This document shows, one piece after another, positions 15,866 through 25,315 of a DNA stretch of 64,000 nucleotides. The notes under the pieces are model-generated. The model was not told where the DNA came from and did not search any database. It saw only the letters and a program-made list of their open reading frames with translations. A program made the translations under genes and the position numbers. Origin of the DNA: JBAZLV01 sp041650055 (GTDB lineage: Bacteria > Nitrospirota > UBA9217); contig JBAZLV010000002.1 in the NCBI GenBank assembly GCA_041650055.1, positions 97,824 to 161,823 on the forward strand. The letters run 5' to 3'. Numbering within the stretch: the first letter of the stretch is position 1; each line of letters begins with the position of its first letter.

Positions 15866-16720
15866 TTAGGCTTTGAGATACAGCCAGATAATATTAATAC
15901 CAGCGGTTCCAATACCGACCAGATAAGTCGCCTTTAACATCCATTGCCATGACATGCGTGCGCACATATTATCGACCACCAGTTCAAGAAAATATGCGCC
16001 TAACGCTATCAGTATCCCTATCCACAACGGCTGGGCAAAGAACAAGGCAATAAGACCCAGCAGAATGACCAGATCATACCAGTGCGTCAGTTCAATCAGA
16101 GCAAGCTGACTGCCGGAAAATTCCGTAGTCAGGCCTTTGATAAGCTCCTGATGTCCGTGGTGAGATGTCGAGAAATCAAACGGAGACTTACGCAGTTTAA
16201 TGGTCAGAACATACAGCAATGCAAAGAATACGAGCGGCAGGCTGTAAAGCAAGGGAGTGCCGTGCGTAAACACACTTTCGATCATGAAGCTCTTGGTAAC
16301 CATGTATATCCCGATAACCATAAGAAGCAGCACCGGCTCATACGCAAGCATCTGGATAATTTCACGCTGTGCGCCCACCTTGCTGTATGGCGAACGAACG
16401 CTCATCGCCCCCATGATCAGGGCAATCGTGGAAAATGCCAGGACAAAGAACAGCACCAGGAGGTCTTGCTGGAGCACGAGAAGCACGAGGCTTGCAATAG
16501 CAAATAAGAGATGTGCCCACACATAAACCATCTGAGTCTGATTGACCGAGATGTTTTCCTTGCCCATAAGTTTGAAGAAATCATAGAACGGTTGTATAAT
16601 CGGCGGTCCAAATCTATTCTGAAACCGAGCAGTCAATTTCCGGTCAATGCCGTTTAATAATCCGCCGATAACCGGCGCCACAATAATCGCAACAACGACA
16701 ATAAGTATATTGTTTATCAT
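15866..16720 (-). CDS. echB: Ech hydrogenase membrane subunit B (NuoH-like)
   Basis: 284 residues, about eight membrane helices. It carries the NuoH/EchB loop sequences RFQNRFGPPIIQPFYDFFKL and SPFDFSTSHHGHQELIKG. It links the peripheral redox arm to the ion pump. The ATG at 16720 overlaps the echA stop as ATGA. Confidence 0.95.
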   Translation of the reverse strand: MINNILIVVVAIIVAPVIGGLLNGIDRKLTARFQNRFGPPIIQPFYDFFKLMGKENISVNQTQMVYVWAHLLFAIASLVLLVLQQDLLVLFFVLAFSTIALIMGAMSVRSPYSKVGAQREIIQMLAYEPVLLLMVIGIYMVTKSFMIESVFTHGTPLLYSLPLVFFALLYVLTIKLRKSPFDFSTSHHGHQELIKGLTTEFSGSQLALIELTHWYDLVILLGLIALFFAQPLWIGILIALGAYFLELVVDNMCARMSWQWMLKATYLVGIGTAGINIIWLYLKA

Positions 16721-18696
16721 CTCAGCACCACCCCGAACATTAACAGAATTATTGCCACGGCAGTCAGGTTCATTCCCAGAGTAAGTCTTTCTTCTCCAAA
16801 TACCCCCTGGAAATAATAATTGCGAACCATAACGTCAGCGCTTTTATCGCCGGGACCGGTAAACTGTAGTCCCCGAATATCAGCATCGACGTTTTCACCG
16901 CAGAGATACGGCGTCCGGACTTCGTCAAGTTTCGCCCGGCGCAGATAGTAAATCATTATTACCAAAAGAACAGCAAGAATAGCAAAAAGACCAAGTACGG
17001 AAAATCCGCCGATGACATGTCCGTTCAAGGCGGTAAGCCAGATGCCGCCATCAGCGCCACCCGTAAGCATAATCTTATCCATCAGATGGAATGCTTTTAA
17101 CTGCGGGTCCACCAACATATTAAACATCGGTGCAATGCCGATGCATACTACCAGGACTCCCGCCAGAAGTACCGCCAGGGAGCTTGATATGGAGAAATCG
17201 ATTTTTTCCATTTTATATTTTGGCTTATAGGACATCGTCAGAACAAGTCCAATCCATTTTACCCAGAACACAACCGTAAATGCAGCGCCAAGCACAATCA
17301 ACAGCATAACAAGCGGCGAATTTATCGAAGCCTCAATTGCAAGCAGCTTGGTAATCATAACGCCGAATGGCGGGAGAAGCATTGAGACAGCGCCAATTAC
17401 CATAATAATCGTGGTAAACGGCATTTTTTTCATTACGCCCTGCATGTCTTCGATATTGCGGCTTCCGATTCCCTGCTCAATGGTACCCACACAAAGGAAC
17501 AAGAGACCCTTGGAAACACCATGGAAAATGATAAGGAGCATGGCAGCTCCCAGGGCAACGTTATTACCAATGCCTGCGCACGCAATAATAAGGCCGAGAT
17601 TTGCAATCGTTGAATAAGCCAGTACGCGCTTGGCATTGCTCTGACTAATTGCAATCGCGGATGCAGCCATAAAGGTAAATGCCCCCGCAACCGCAACAAT
17701 GGTTCCAAGCAAGGTGCCTGCAAATGCCGGGGCCATCCGGACGACAAGATAGACACCGGCCTTCACCATGGTGCTGGAATGGAGTAACGCGGAAACCGGC
17801 GTCGGAGCAACCATGGCGCCGAGCAACCAGCTCTGGAACGGAAACTGTGCGGATTTCGTGAATCCTGCGAAACACAGCAACCCGATCGCAATTGGGAACA
17901 ACCCGACAAAGTTGCCCGCAAGAGGGGCCTGGGCGATCTCTTCAACTGACAGAGTTCCCCGGGTATAGTAAATCAGAATAATGGCGGCGATAAACGCAAC
18001 GCCGCCCGTCAGGTTCATCCACAGGGCTCTGACGGCATTCTTGATCGAAATTTCATTTTCATCATGTTTAATGAGCAGGAACGAACACAAGGTCGTCACT
18101 TCCCAGAAGAAGTACATCCAGGAGAGATTGTTGGTCATGACCAGGGCGTTCATTGCGCCAAGAAATCCAACCAACACCATGAAAAAACCCGGCTGCTTGG
18201 TTTTCTCGAGATGCAGGTGATGCTCGTGCTCTTTCATATACCCGATCGCAAAAACGCTGATAATGGGACCGACAATCGAGATCAGCAAAATGAGAACAAG
18301 CGATAAGTAATCGATAACGAACGCCGTTGCTGGTTCATGGACACCCATGAAGAATTCAAAGAAAATAACCGGGATGAGCTGCAAAGCTGTCAAAACCACA
18401 ATCAAAGGCTTCTTGAGCTTGAATCCCCAATACCCGATAAACAACAGCAGCAGTACATCCAGAACCTTGATAATCTCACCCACATTGAATGGCAATGCAC
18501 CCTCATCAATGCGGATACTCCCGTTCGATGCAAGCATCAGACGAGTAAATTCCCAGGCAACAAAAAACAGCACCAGGGTATTTGCTACAACCACCGTATT
18601 GCGCACTACCGTGTTTCGAATGATGTAACAGACTGCAGCACTGAAAGCCGGCAACAGTATAGCTACTGCCAATAACCCTAACACGTAACTGTCCAC
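16717..18696 (-). CDS. echA: Ech hydrogenase membrane subunit A (NuoL-like ion pump)
   Basis: 659 residues with about 16 predicted membrane helices and the antiporter-like core: FFWEVTTLCSFLLI, FTKSAQFPFQSWL (pumping lysine) and ALLHSSTMVKAGVYL. It translocates protons or sodium as ferredoxin-linked hydrogen formation or uptake takes place. GTG start at 18696 with GGAG seven bases upstream. First gene of the operon echABCDEF-hypAB; the gene order is the same as in the ech operon of Methanosarcina barkeri. Confidence 0.95.
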   Translation of the reverse strand: MDSYVLGLLAVAILLPAFSAAVCYIIRNTVVRNTVVVANTLVLFFVAWEFTRLMLASNGSIRIDEGALPFNVGEIIKVLDVLLLLFIGYWGFKLKKPLIVVLTALQLIPVIFFEFFMGVHEPATAFVIDYLSLVLILLISIVGPIISVFAIGYMKEHEHHLHLEKTKQPGFFMVLVGFLGAMNALVMTNNLSWMYFFWEVTTLCSFLLIKHDENEISIKNAVRALWMNLTGGVAFIAAIILIYYTRGTLSVEEIAQAPLAGNFVGLFPIAIGLLCFAGFTKSAQFPFQSWLLGAMVAPTPVSALLHSSTMVKAGVYLVVRMAPAFAGTLLGTIVAVAGAFTFMAASAIAISQSNAKRVLAYSTIANLGLIIACAGIGNNVALGAAMLLIIFHGVSKGLLFLCVGTIEQGIGSRNIEDMQGVMKKMPFTTIIMVIGAVSMLLPPFGVMITKLLAIEASINSPLVMLLIVLGAAFTVVFWVKWIGLVLTMSYKPKYKMEKIDFSISSSLAVLLAGVLVVCIGIAPMFNMLVDPQLKAFHLMDKIMLTGGADGGIWLTALNGHVIGGFSVLGLFAILAVLLVIMIYYLRRAKLDEVRTPYLCGENVDADIRGLQFTGPGDKSADVMVRNYYFQGVFGEERLTLGMNLTAVAIILLMFGVVLR

Positions 18697-18843
18697 ATTC
18701 TGCTCCTTTCAAACAAACGTATTCACATATTCATGAAAAACATCGGAAAAAATCGGGATAGGTCAACAACGCGTACCAGTACAACCGCATATTCTATAAT
18801 AACCACCCCCCCAGGCAAGACTTATGCGCATCCAAATCGTTGC

Positions 18844-18872
18844 ATTCTAAGAAATTTCATTTTTCTTGTCAA
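18844..18872 (-). promoter_or_regulatory. Sigma-70 promoter of the ech-hyp operon
   Basis: Minus strand TTGACA (18872-18867), 17-base spacer, TAGAAT (18849-18844). The predicted start near 18837 leaves a leader of about 140 bases before the echA GTG; that leader has a run of seven Gs but no riboswitch I can recognise. The rest of 18873-19018 shows nothing. Confidence 0.75.
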
Positions 18873-19018
18873 GGATAAAATAGTTTCGGATTATTCTTGC
18901 GTAATCAATCGCACTTGAGAAAAGAAAAAAACAACGACGAGTGCTATGAATATACAAATAGTGTTGTGTTCGGACATTGAAAGGTCTTGATGAATAGCAG
19001 CAGCGGCAGGAACTGTCA

Positions 19019-21628
19019 TTAAAGAAATCGGGATTTCACAAAAGCAATCTCATCTTCTTTATTTTTGACGAATCCGTCAAGCTTCGCATCGAGGAGTTCT
19101 GCAAAAATTTTCTTGTACTTCGGTCCCGGTGAAATCCCTATTGTCTTCAGATCCTCTCCATCCAGTTCGACAACGACCGTGCGGAGATGGGTAAGATACA
19201 GCGAAATATTTTTTTTAACCTGTTCAGGAACGGCTTTCGACATCATCAAAAGGATTGTTTCGATATCAAGAGGCTGAAGCAGGTCATACACCCTGCTGGG
19301 CGGAAGATTCTGTTGCTTCACAAAAATGGGAAGGACTTTGGAATAATGAGAACGAGACTTATGGACCCGTTTCCTGATGTGCAGGGGAGCTGCTATTCGG
19401 TCAAACGCTTCATCAACAGCCTGCTCTTTCAGCCGGTCAAGAAGACCGAGAAAATAAACGAACCATTTTTCAGGGTGCAGACCGAGATACAATAACCTGA
19501 ACCAGGTAAGCGTTTCCTGAATGCCATTAAAAATACGTTCAGCATGCACGGGGGTTTTGAGTGCCGGATGAATGAATTTCAGGAGATCGAAATCCTTCAT
19601 CCGGACAAGAATTTTAAGCGGCTCTGCTTCTGCAAACGACAGGAGCACTTCCTGAAAGAATCGCTCTCCCCGGAGCCGGTTAAAAAGTCGCATGCTGACC
19701 GCCGTCTTGATAAGGTTCTCAGTATGTTTGTTCAAGTGAAAATCGAAACGCTGCTCAAAACGAATTGCTCGCAGCACCCGGGTCGGGTCCTCAACGAACG
19801 AGAGATTATGAAGCACCCGGATCGTCTTCTCTTTGATGTCCCGCTGAGCGCCGAAAAAATCTATGAGTTCTCCAAAATGGCTTTTATTCAGACGGACTGC
19901 GAGCGTATTGATGGTGAAATCACGCCGGTACAAATCCCGTTTGATCGATGACAGCTCCACGGTCGGAAGCGCGGCTGGAGCATTATAATATTCGTGCCGT
20001 GCTGTCGCGATATCCAGTTTTAATCCATTGAGTAATACGACAACTGCAGTCCCGAATTTCTGATGCATGGTGATTCTGCCGCCGGTCTTTTGTTGAAGCA
20101 TTTCTGCAAAGGTAATCCCGTCTCCCTGGATAACAATGTCGATATCGAGATTGGTTATTCGCATCATCAGATCGCGAACGATTCCGCCGACAAGATACAC
20201 GGGAAAACCGGCTTCATCTGCAATAGTACCAATGGTAGTGAGCAATGCTAACACGTCCTGAGGCAGATGGGTCTCGATCAGCCGTTTTACATTCCGGATC
20301 GATCGCGGCCCATCATTCTCGGGCTGTACATCCAGGCGCTGCTCGTGCAGTGACCGCAGAAGATCGGTCCGGGTAATCGCACCGGCCAGTGTGTTGTTGT
20401 GATCGAGCACCGGGATAAAACGCTGCCGTTCTTCAATCATTATCCGCTCAACCTGCGCCATCGGCATCTCTGGAAAGGCGACCGGGCCGCCGCTCGTCAT
20501 AAATTCATTCACCGCCTGTTTTCCCAGGCCGTGGAACAGCGCCTTCTGTACCACCTCGCGTGTAATAATCCCTTCATATTTGTTTTTATTTAAAATAGGC
20601 AGTACATTCACACTGAAACGGGTCATGGCTTCGCCTGCTTCTGCAATAGTGCTTCCTGAAGGGATCGTCATAACCGGAGAGGTCATGATTTCCTTCGCAG
20701 AGCGGTCAGGCTTGATATGTTTTTTCAGGATATCAATCAACCGCTCTCGCGCCTGGAGATACGTCATGTCCTTCGTCACTGCTGACGCTGCCGTTGCATG
20801 CCCTCCTCCACCAAACTGCTCAAGGACATTTCCTGCATTCACCCATGCGGTCCTTGACCGTGCTATGATCTGGGTCTTCTCTCCCATTTGAACAACAAGA
20901 AACAGAACATCAAGATTTTCTTTTTCCTTCATTCGCTGAGCAAGATTTGCAAGATCTGGGACAAAATGCGCTGTATCCATGGCCGCGATAACTACCCGCA
21001 CTCCATTGATCTCGTAACTCATTGCCGCGGTCATAAGATTGTTTAAAACAGCCGTCTGCTCAGGGGTAAGCTCGCGTGTAATAAAATCAGAAACAACTGA
21101 TAGCATGGCTCCTTGGGAGAGTAAATACGCCACGGCTTGTGCGTCGCGTTCCGTGGTCGAAACATACAGAAGCGAGCCGGTCTCTTCATAAATACCCAAA
21201 GCAAGAATCGTCGCTTCCATCGGTGTGATTGAAATATTCTTTTTTCTCAAAAGCTCGATCAGGATTGTGATCGTAGCGCCAACCTTTTCCACAACTTCCA
21301 GTTCACCACGCAGGTCTCCTTCCATGGCAGGATGATGATCGTAAATATGGATGGAAAGATTTGGACGATCTAAGATGCTGGCAAGTTTTCCCAGTCGGTC
21401 GGGATTGCGGTTGTCTACAATAATAAGGCGGGTGATAGCGTTTAAATCAACATGTTTCAGCCGTTCAATATCCACCACATAGAATGCTGATTCAAGAAAA
21501 AAATCACGCATGCTTTTTTCCTGCGATCCTGGAAATACGAGCGTTGCTTCCGGATACAGTTTTTTCGCGGCAACCATAGACGCCAGAGCGTCAAAATCAG
21601 CATTAGTATGACTGGTAATAATTTCCAT
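19019..21628 (-). CDS. tRNA nucleotidyltransferase fused to DHH and CBS domains
   Basis: 869 residues. Residues 1-300: DHH/DHHA1 phosphoesterase (NADFDALASM, IYDHHPAMEG, FGGGGHATAAS). Residues ~310-430: two CBS domains that may bind adenylates. Residues ~465-860: class II nucleotidyltransferase (LVGGIVRDLMMR, NLDIDIVIQGDG, then the RRDFTINTLA and RAIRFEQRF motifs). Such fusions occur in several anaerobic bacteria and in Aquifex, where CC- and A-addition to tRNA are split between two enzymes. Whether this one adds CC, A or CCA cannot be read from the sequence. ATG at 21628; monocistronic or first before nothing on this strand. Confidence 0.9.
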   Translation of the reverse strand: MEIITSHTNADFDALASMVAAKKLYPEATLVFPGSQEKSMRDFFLESAFYVVDIERLKHVDLNAITRLIIVDNRNPDRLGKLASILDRPNLSIHIYDHHPAMEGDLRGELEVVEKVGATITILIELLRKKNISITPMEATILALGIYEETGSLLYVSTTERDAQAVAYLLSQGAMLSVVSDFITRELTPEQTAVLNNLMTAAMSYEINGVRVVIAAMDTAHFVPDLANLAQRMKEKENLDVLFLVVQMGEKTQIIARSRTAWVNAGNVLEQFGGGGHATAASAVTKDMTYLQARERLIDILKKHIKPDRSAKEIMTSPVMTIPSGSTIAEAGEAMTRFSVNVLPILNKNKYEGIITREVVQKALFHGLGKQAVNEFMTSGGPVAFPEMPMAQVERIMIEERQRFIPVLDHNNTLAGAITRTDLLRSLHEQRLDVQPENDGPRSIRNVKRLIETHLPQDVLALLTTIGTIADEAGFPVYLVGGIVRDLMMRITNLDIDIVIQGDGITFAEMLQQKTGGRITMHQKFGTAVVVLLNGLKLDIATARHEYYNAPAALPTVELSSIKRDLYRRDFTINTLAVRLNKSHFGELIDFFGAQRDIKEKTIRVLHNLSFVEDPTRVLRAIRFEQRFDFHLNKHTENLIKTAVSMRLFNRLRGERFFQEVLLSFAEAEPLKILVRMKDFDLLKFIHPALKTPVHAERIFNGIQETLTWFRLLYLGLHPEKWFVYFLGLLDRLKEQAVDEAFDRIAAPLHIRKRVHKSRSHYSKVLPIFVKQQNLPPSRVYDLLQPLDIETILLMMSKAVPEQVKKNISLYLTHLRTVVVELDGEDLKTIGISPGPKYKKIFAELLDAKLDGFVKNKEDEIAFVKSRFL

Positions 21629-21769
21629 ATTTTTTTAAAATTCCAATCGTCAAATTACAAATTCCAAATAATATCCAATTATCAAATGACAATAATCAAC
21701 CGTTGAGAGTTTGATGATTGGTCATTGGTGCTTATTTGTAATTTGGTGCTTGTAATTTGGTCATTATCT
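21629..21769. repeat. AT-rich fold-back repeat between xerD and the tRNA nucleotidyltransferase gene
   Basis: AAATTACAAATTCCAAATAATATCC-type units at 21648-21690 are matched by inverse TTTGTAATTTGGTGCTTGTAATTTGG-type units at 21735-21763. Same family as 8412-8588. Confidence 0.6.
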
Positions 21770-22651
21770 TTAACTTCTCGGATGATGCTTCTCGTGTATC
21801 TTCTTAAGCCGTTCCCGCGATACATGGGTGTAAATTTGGGTCGTTGAAATATCCGAATGCCCGAGCATTGCCTGAACAGAACGGAGGTCCGCCCCATTGT
21901 CAAGAAGGTGCGTTGCAAATGAATGGCGGAAAGTATGCGGCGAAACAGTTTTTTCTATTCCGGCTTTTTTTGTGTAAAATTTGATCCGCTCCCAGAACAT
22001 CTGGCGCGTAATGGTTTGCTGTTTTGCACTGATAAAAAGAGAATCGGATTTTTTATTATGCAGAAAAGCCGGACGTCCCCTCTCCAGATATGCCTGCAGC
22101 CAGTCAACTGCTGTCTCACCCAGAGGAACGGCGCGTTCTTTCGAACCCTTTCCCATCACAATAAGATATCCCCGCTCGAGGTTTATATCACGCTGCGCAA
22201 GATGAACGAGTTCGCTCACCCTGAGGCCGGTTGCATAGAGGAGTTCGAGCATGGCCTTGTCGCGAAGACCGATTTTTGTGGACGTATCCGGCTGAAGAAG
22301 AAGCGTCTCGACATCAGATGAGGAAAGCGACTTCGGAAGCCGCTTCCATTGACGCGGAACATCGATATTCAAGGTGGGATCGGTCTGTGCAAGTCTGTCA
22401 AGGAGAAGAAATTTATGAAAGCCGCGCACAGCTGCCAGATTACGGGCACGAGATGATGGTGCAATACCCTTCTTTGCAAGAGATGCAAGAAAGGATTCAA
22501 TATCAGATTGAGTGATTGAATCCGGACTTTTCTCTTTCATAAAAGTGAAATATTTTCGTAAATCACGTTGGTAGGATTCGATCGAGTTACGTGCGAGTCC
22601 TTTTTCAACAGTCAGATAATCTAAAAATTTTTTCAGAAGTTCTTCATTCAT
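21770..22651 (-). CDS. xerD: Tyrosine recombinase XerD
   Basis: 293 residues: an N-terminal SAM-like core-binding domain (1-100) and a catalytic domain with ATGLRVSELV (Arg), GKGSKER (Lys), HTFRHSFATHLL (His-x-x-Arg), LGHSDISTTQIYTHV (His and the nucleophile Tyr). Resolves chromosome dimers at dif with XerC. The length fits XerD well. No integrase-type extras and no att site beside it, so it is a housekeeping gene. ATG at 22651. Confidence 0.92.
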   Translation of the reverse strand: MNEELLKKFLDYLTVEKGLARNSIESYQRDLRKYFTFMKEKSPDSITQSDIESFLASLAKKGIAPSSRARNLAAVRGFHKFLLLDRLAQTDPTLNIDVPRQWKRLPKSLSSSDVETLLLQPDTSTKIGLRDKAMLELLYATGLRVSELVHLAQRDINLERGYLIVMGKGSKERAVPLGETAVDWLQAYLERGRPAFLHNKKSDSLFISAKQQTITRQMFWERIKFYTKKAGIEKTVSPHTFRHSFATHLLDNGADLRSVQAMLGHSDISTTQIYTHVSRERLKKIHEKHHPRS

Positions 22652-22722
22652 AAAAGGAACACCTGCTAGATCAGATTCTATGTTATTGACTCATAAAATG
22701 CAAGCGATCAACGACAATCTGC

Positions 22723-22751
22723 TTGATATCCTGAGCAGCGTATTGTATCAT
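22723..22751 (+). promoter_or_regulatory. Promoter of the B12 radical SAM gene
   Basis: TTGATA (22723-22728), 17-base spacer, TATCAT (22746-22751); predicted start near 22758, 20 bases before the ATG. Confidence 0.5.
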
Positions 22752-22777
22752 CACCTGCCGTCCGATAACATACACAT

Positions 22778-24274
22778 ATGATGTCACATAAAAAGAATAT
22801 ACTGCTTATCCATCCCCTTGGTGAGACACTGCTTCCTGGAGAGCAAAGCATGGCTCGGGTCATGAATATCATGCCTCCGCTGGGACTCCTGTCTCTGGCA
22901 GCCTGGCTTGAGAAACATGGCCATCAAGCAGACGTACATGACTGTTATGCATTCCCTAAAATGGATTATTCCATCGCCGCCTATTTGAAACAAAAAAAAC
23001 CGGATTATGTCGGCTTTTCTACAACCACTTCCAGCTTTTTAGACGGGATCAGACTCGCGACCATAGCCAAGGATATTCTGCCTACCGCAAAAATCATTTT
23101 CGGCGGTGTTCATATATCAGCTTTAAAAGAACGGTTATTGAATGATTTTCCGGTGATTGATTACGGAGTGCCTGGAGAAGGCGAAGAAACGTTGCGGGAA
23201 CTGCTTGAATCAAATCAGAGTGATCTGGCTCAGATTCAGGGGCTTCTCTTTCGGAAAAACGGAGAAACGATCTTCACCGGCTATCGAAAAAATTTGCTTG
23301 TTATGGACTCATTACCATTTCCCGCCTATGAAAAACTCCGGGGATTCCCTGCCAGTTATAAATTACCGATTTTCAGTTATCCCAAAGCACCGAACACTAC
23401 CATTATTACAAGCCGGGGTTGTCCGTATACCTGTTCGTACTGCGACCGTTCTGTTTTTCAACGAACCTATCGTTATAATTCACCCGCATATATGGTGGAA
23501 TATCTCACCTACCTTCAGAAACGATTTTCAATCAAGCATGTAAATATCTATGACGATACATTTACCCTGAAACGCGATCGGGTTATGGAATTCTGTGAAC
23601 TCAAGATGAAATCAAATGTAAACAAGATGACTTTTAACTGTGCTGCACGAACTGAACAACTCGATCAGGAAATGCTTGTTATGCTCAAAAAAGCAGGTTG
23701 CTGGATGATCAGTCTGGGAATTGAAACCGGCGATCCAGAGCTGCTCAAAAAACACCGCTCGTATTTGCCAAGCAGGAGCATGGAGAACCCGCTCGAAAAT
23801 ATTCGTGCAATGGTATATCAGATCAAACAAGCAGGAATTCGCGTCAAGGGACTCTTCATGCTCGGCCTTCCTGGCGAAACAGAAGAGAGTATCAAAAAAA
23901 GCATGAATTATGTCATGAGCCTGCCGCTCGATGATTTCAATCTTTCCAAACTTACGCCATTCCCTGGTGCGCCCATGTATAAGGATATTCGTGAGCATGG
24001 AAGTTTCGATGAGAACTGGGAGCAGATGAATGCTCTTAATTTTATTTTTGTGCCAACAGGATTTACAAAAGAACAACTTGAAGAACGGCATAGAGAATTT
24101 TATCGCCGATATTTTTCTCGATTACCAATGCTGCTCAATTATATCAAAATGATCTGGCAATCTCCTGACAGTTGGCGACGCTTCTGGTTTGACCTGCCGA
24201 CGTTTATACGACTTACAAAACCTTCACGATCCAACGAGCGTAAAGCAAGAATGCATGGTCATCAGAAGGATTAA
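22778..24274 (+). CDS. B12-binding domain radical SAM protein
   Basis: 498 residues. Residues 1-150 are a B12-binding fold (MPPLGLLSLAAWLE start, DVHDCYA in the DxHxxG-like region, FGGVHISAL). Residues ~195-420 are a radical SAM barrel with the 4Fe-4S motif GCPYTCSYCDRS. The C-terminal region is DUF4070/SPASM-free and helical. Members of this class methylate unactivated carbons or do ring chemistry; the substrate is unknown. No Shine-Dalgarno site is visible before the ATG. It is followed by a methyltransferase gene 143 bases later. Confidence 0.88.
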   Translation: MMSHKKNILLIHPLGETLLPGEQSMARVMNIMPPLGLLSLAAWLEKHGHQADVHDCYAFPKMDYSIAAYLKQKKPDYVGFSTTTSSFLDGIRLATIAKDILPTAKIIFGGVHISALKERLLNDFPVIDYGVPGEGEETLRELLESNQSDLAQIQGLLFRKNGETIFTGYRKNLLVMDSLPFPAYEKLRGFPASYKLPIFSYPKAPNTTIITSRGCPYTCSYCDRSVFQRTYRYNSPAYMVEYLTYLQKRFSIKHVNIYDDTFTLKRDRVMEFCELKMKSNVNKMTFNCAARTEQLDQEMLVMLKKAGCWMISLGIETGDPELLKKHRSYLPSRSMENPLENIRAMVYQIKQAGIRVKGLFMLGLPGETEESIKKSMNYVMSLPLDDFNLSKLTPFPGAPMYKDIREHGSFDENWEQMNALNFIFVPTGFTKEQLEERHREFYRRYFSRLPMLLNYIKMIWQSPDSWRRFWFDLPTFIRLTKPSRSNERKARMHGHQKD

Positions 24275-24417
24275 AATCCTCCTTTCTTTTCTCGATGCAT
24301 TGACTGATTGAAAGACTTCTGCTACAGTCTGATAAACATGGCAATGTTTACTTAGAGAATTCTTTGCAGCGTCAAATACGTTCACATTAAATATGATGAA
24401 ACGATAAGGAGAACACT

Positions 24418-25182
24418 TTGAAACCCTGGTACGAAGAATTATTCAAAAATTACGCTCAAACCTATGATAAAGAAGTGTACACGCAAGGAACGATCGGAGA
24501 ATGTGATTTCATTGAGAAAGAAATCAATTCAGACAAAACAAAAAAGATACTCGATATCGGATGTGGAACCGGCAGGCATGCAATAGAGCTGTCGAAAAAA
24601 GGCTACTCGGTAACAGGAATCGACTTATCAGAATCACAACTGGAACATGCAAGGCAGAAAGCGTCTGCTCTATCACTCACGATTGATTTCCGAAAACATG
24701 ACGCGCGGATGCCGCATTTCTCAAATGCTTTTGATCTGGCCATTATGTTGTGTGAAGGCGGTTTTTCTCTCATGGAAACCGATGAAATGAATTTTCAAAT
24801 TCTGGAAAACGCCGCACGAGCGTTAAAACCCAGGGGGAAGATCGTGTTTACAACGCTCAACGGCTTGTTTCCTCTCTTTCATTCAGTGAAAGATTTTTTC
24901 GATTCGCAAAAAAAAGAAGGTGCTTCGACAAGCAAAGAAAATACGTTTAATCTTATGACTTTTCGCGATCATAGTGTAGTAGAATTCACTGATGATTCCG
25001 GGAATAAAAAAACACTTCAATGCAATGAACGGTTCTACGTTCCTTCCGAAATAACCTGGCTCTTGAAATCATTGCAGTTTCAAACAATAGCTATATTTGG
25101 AGCAAAACTGGGTGCGTTCAGCCGCAACGATACCTTGACAACGGAAGATTTTGAAATGCTGATCGTTGCAGAAAAGTCGTGA
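24418..25182 (+). CDS. Class I SAM-dependent methyltransferase
   Basis: 254 residues, Rossmann methyltransferase: motif I ILDIGCGTGRHAIEL (about 41-55), acidic loop VTGIDLSESQLEHAR, motif II region FDLAIMLCEGGFSLM. Cytoplasmic; the substrate is unknown. TTG start at 24418 with GGAG six bases upstream. It may work with the radical SAM protein upstream, but there is no direct sign. Confidence 0.85.
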   Translation: MKPWYEELFKNYAQTYDKEVYTQGTIGECDFIEKEINSDKTKKILDIGCGTGRHAIELSKKGYSVTGIDLSESQLEHARQKASALSLTIDFRKHDARMPHFSNAFDLAIMLCEGGFSLMETDEMNFQILENAARALKPRGKIVFTTLNGLFPLFHSVKDFFDSQKKEGASTSKENTFNLMTFRDHSVVEFTDDSGNKKTLQCNERFYVPSEITWLLKSLQFQTIAIFGAKLGAFSRNDTLTTEDFEMLIVAEKS

Positions 25183-25242
25183 GCCCTTTGCGCAGGCAAC
25201 TCATGAGCCAATTAAAATGCAGAACAGTCCGATAGTACATCA

Positions 25243-25271
25243 TTGATAATCCCCTATTCGTATGATATAGT
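25243..25271 (+). promoter_or_regulatory. Promoter of the corrinoid/UroD/diguanylate cyclase operon
   Basis: TTGATA (25243-25248), 17-base spacer, TATAGT (25266-25271). The predicted start is near 25278, which is downstream of the first possible ATG (25274) and supports translation from 25316. Confidence 0.6.
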
Positions 25272-25315
25272 TAATGAGTTTTATTTGTTCAATTCACACT
25301 CGAACGACATCCCTC

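Noticed and set aside
21770..22651. Integrase of a genomic island
   Set aside because: Length and motifs are those of housekeeping XerD, with no att-like repeats or cargo nearby; it is far from the tRNA-Ala hotspot.
25274..25315. First 14 codons of the corrinoid-protein frame
   Set aside because: The predicted transcription start from the TTGATA/TATAGT promoter lies after this ATG, and the family N terminus fits MTDLSHDF at 25316.
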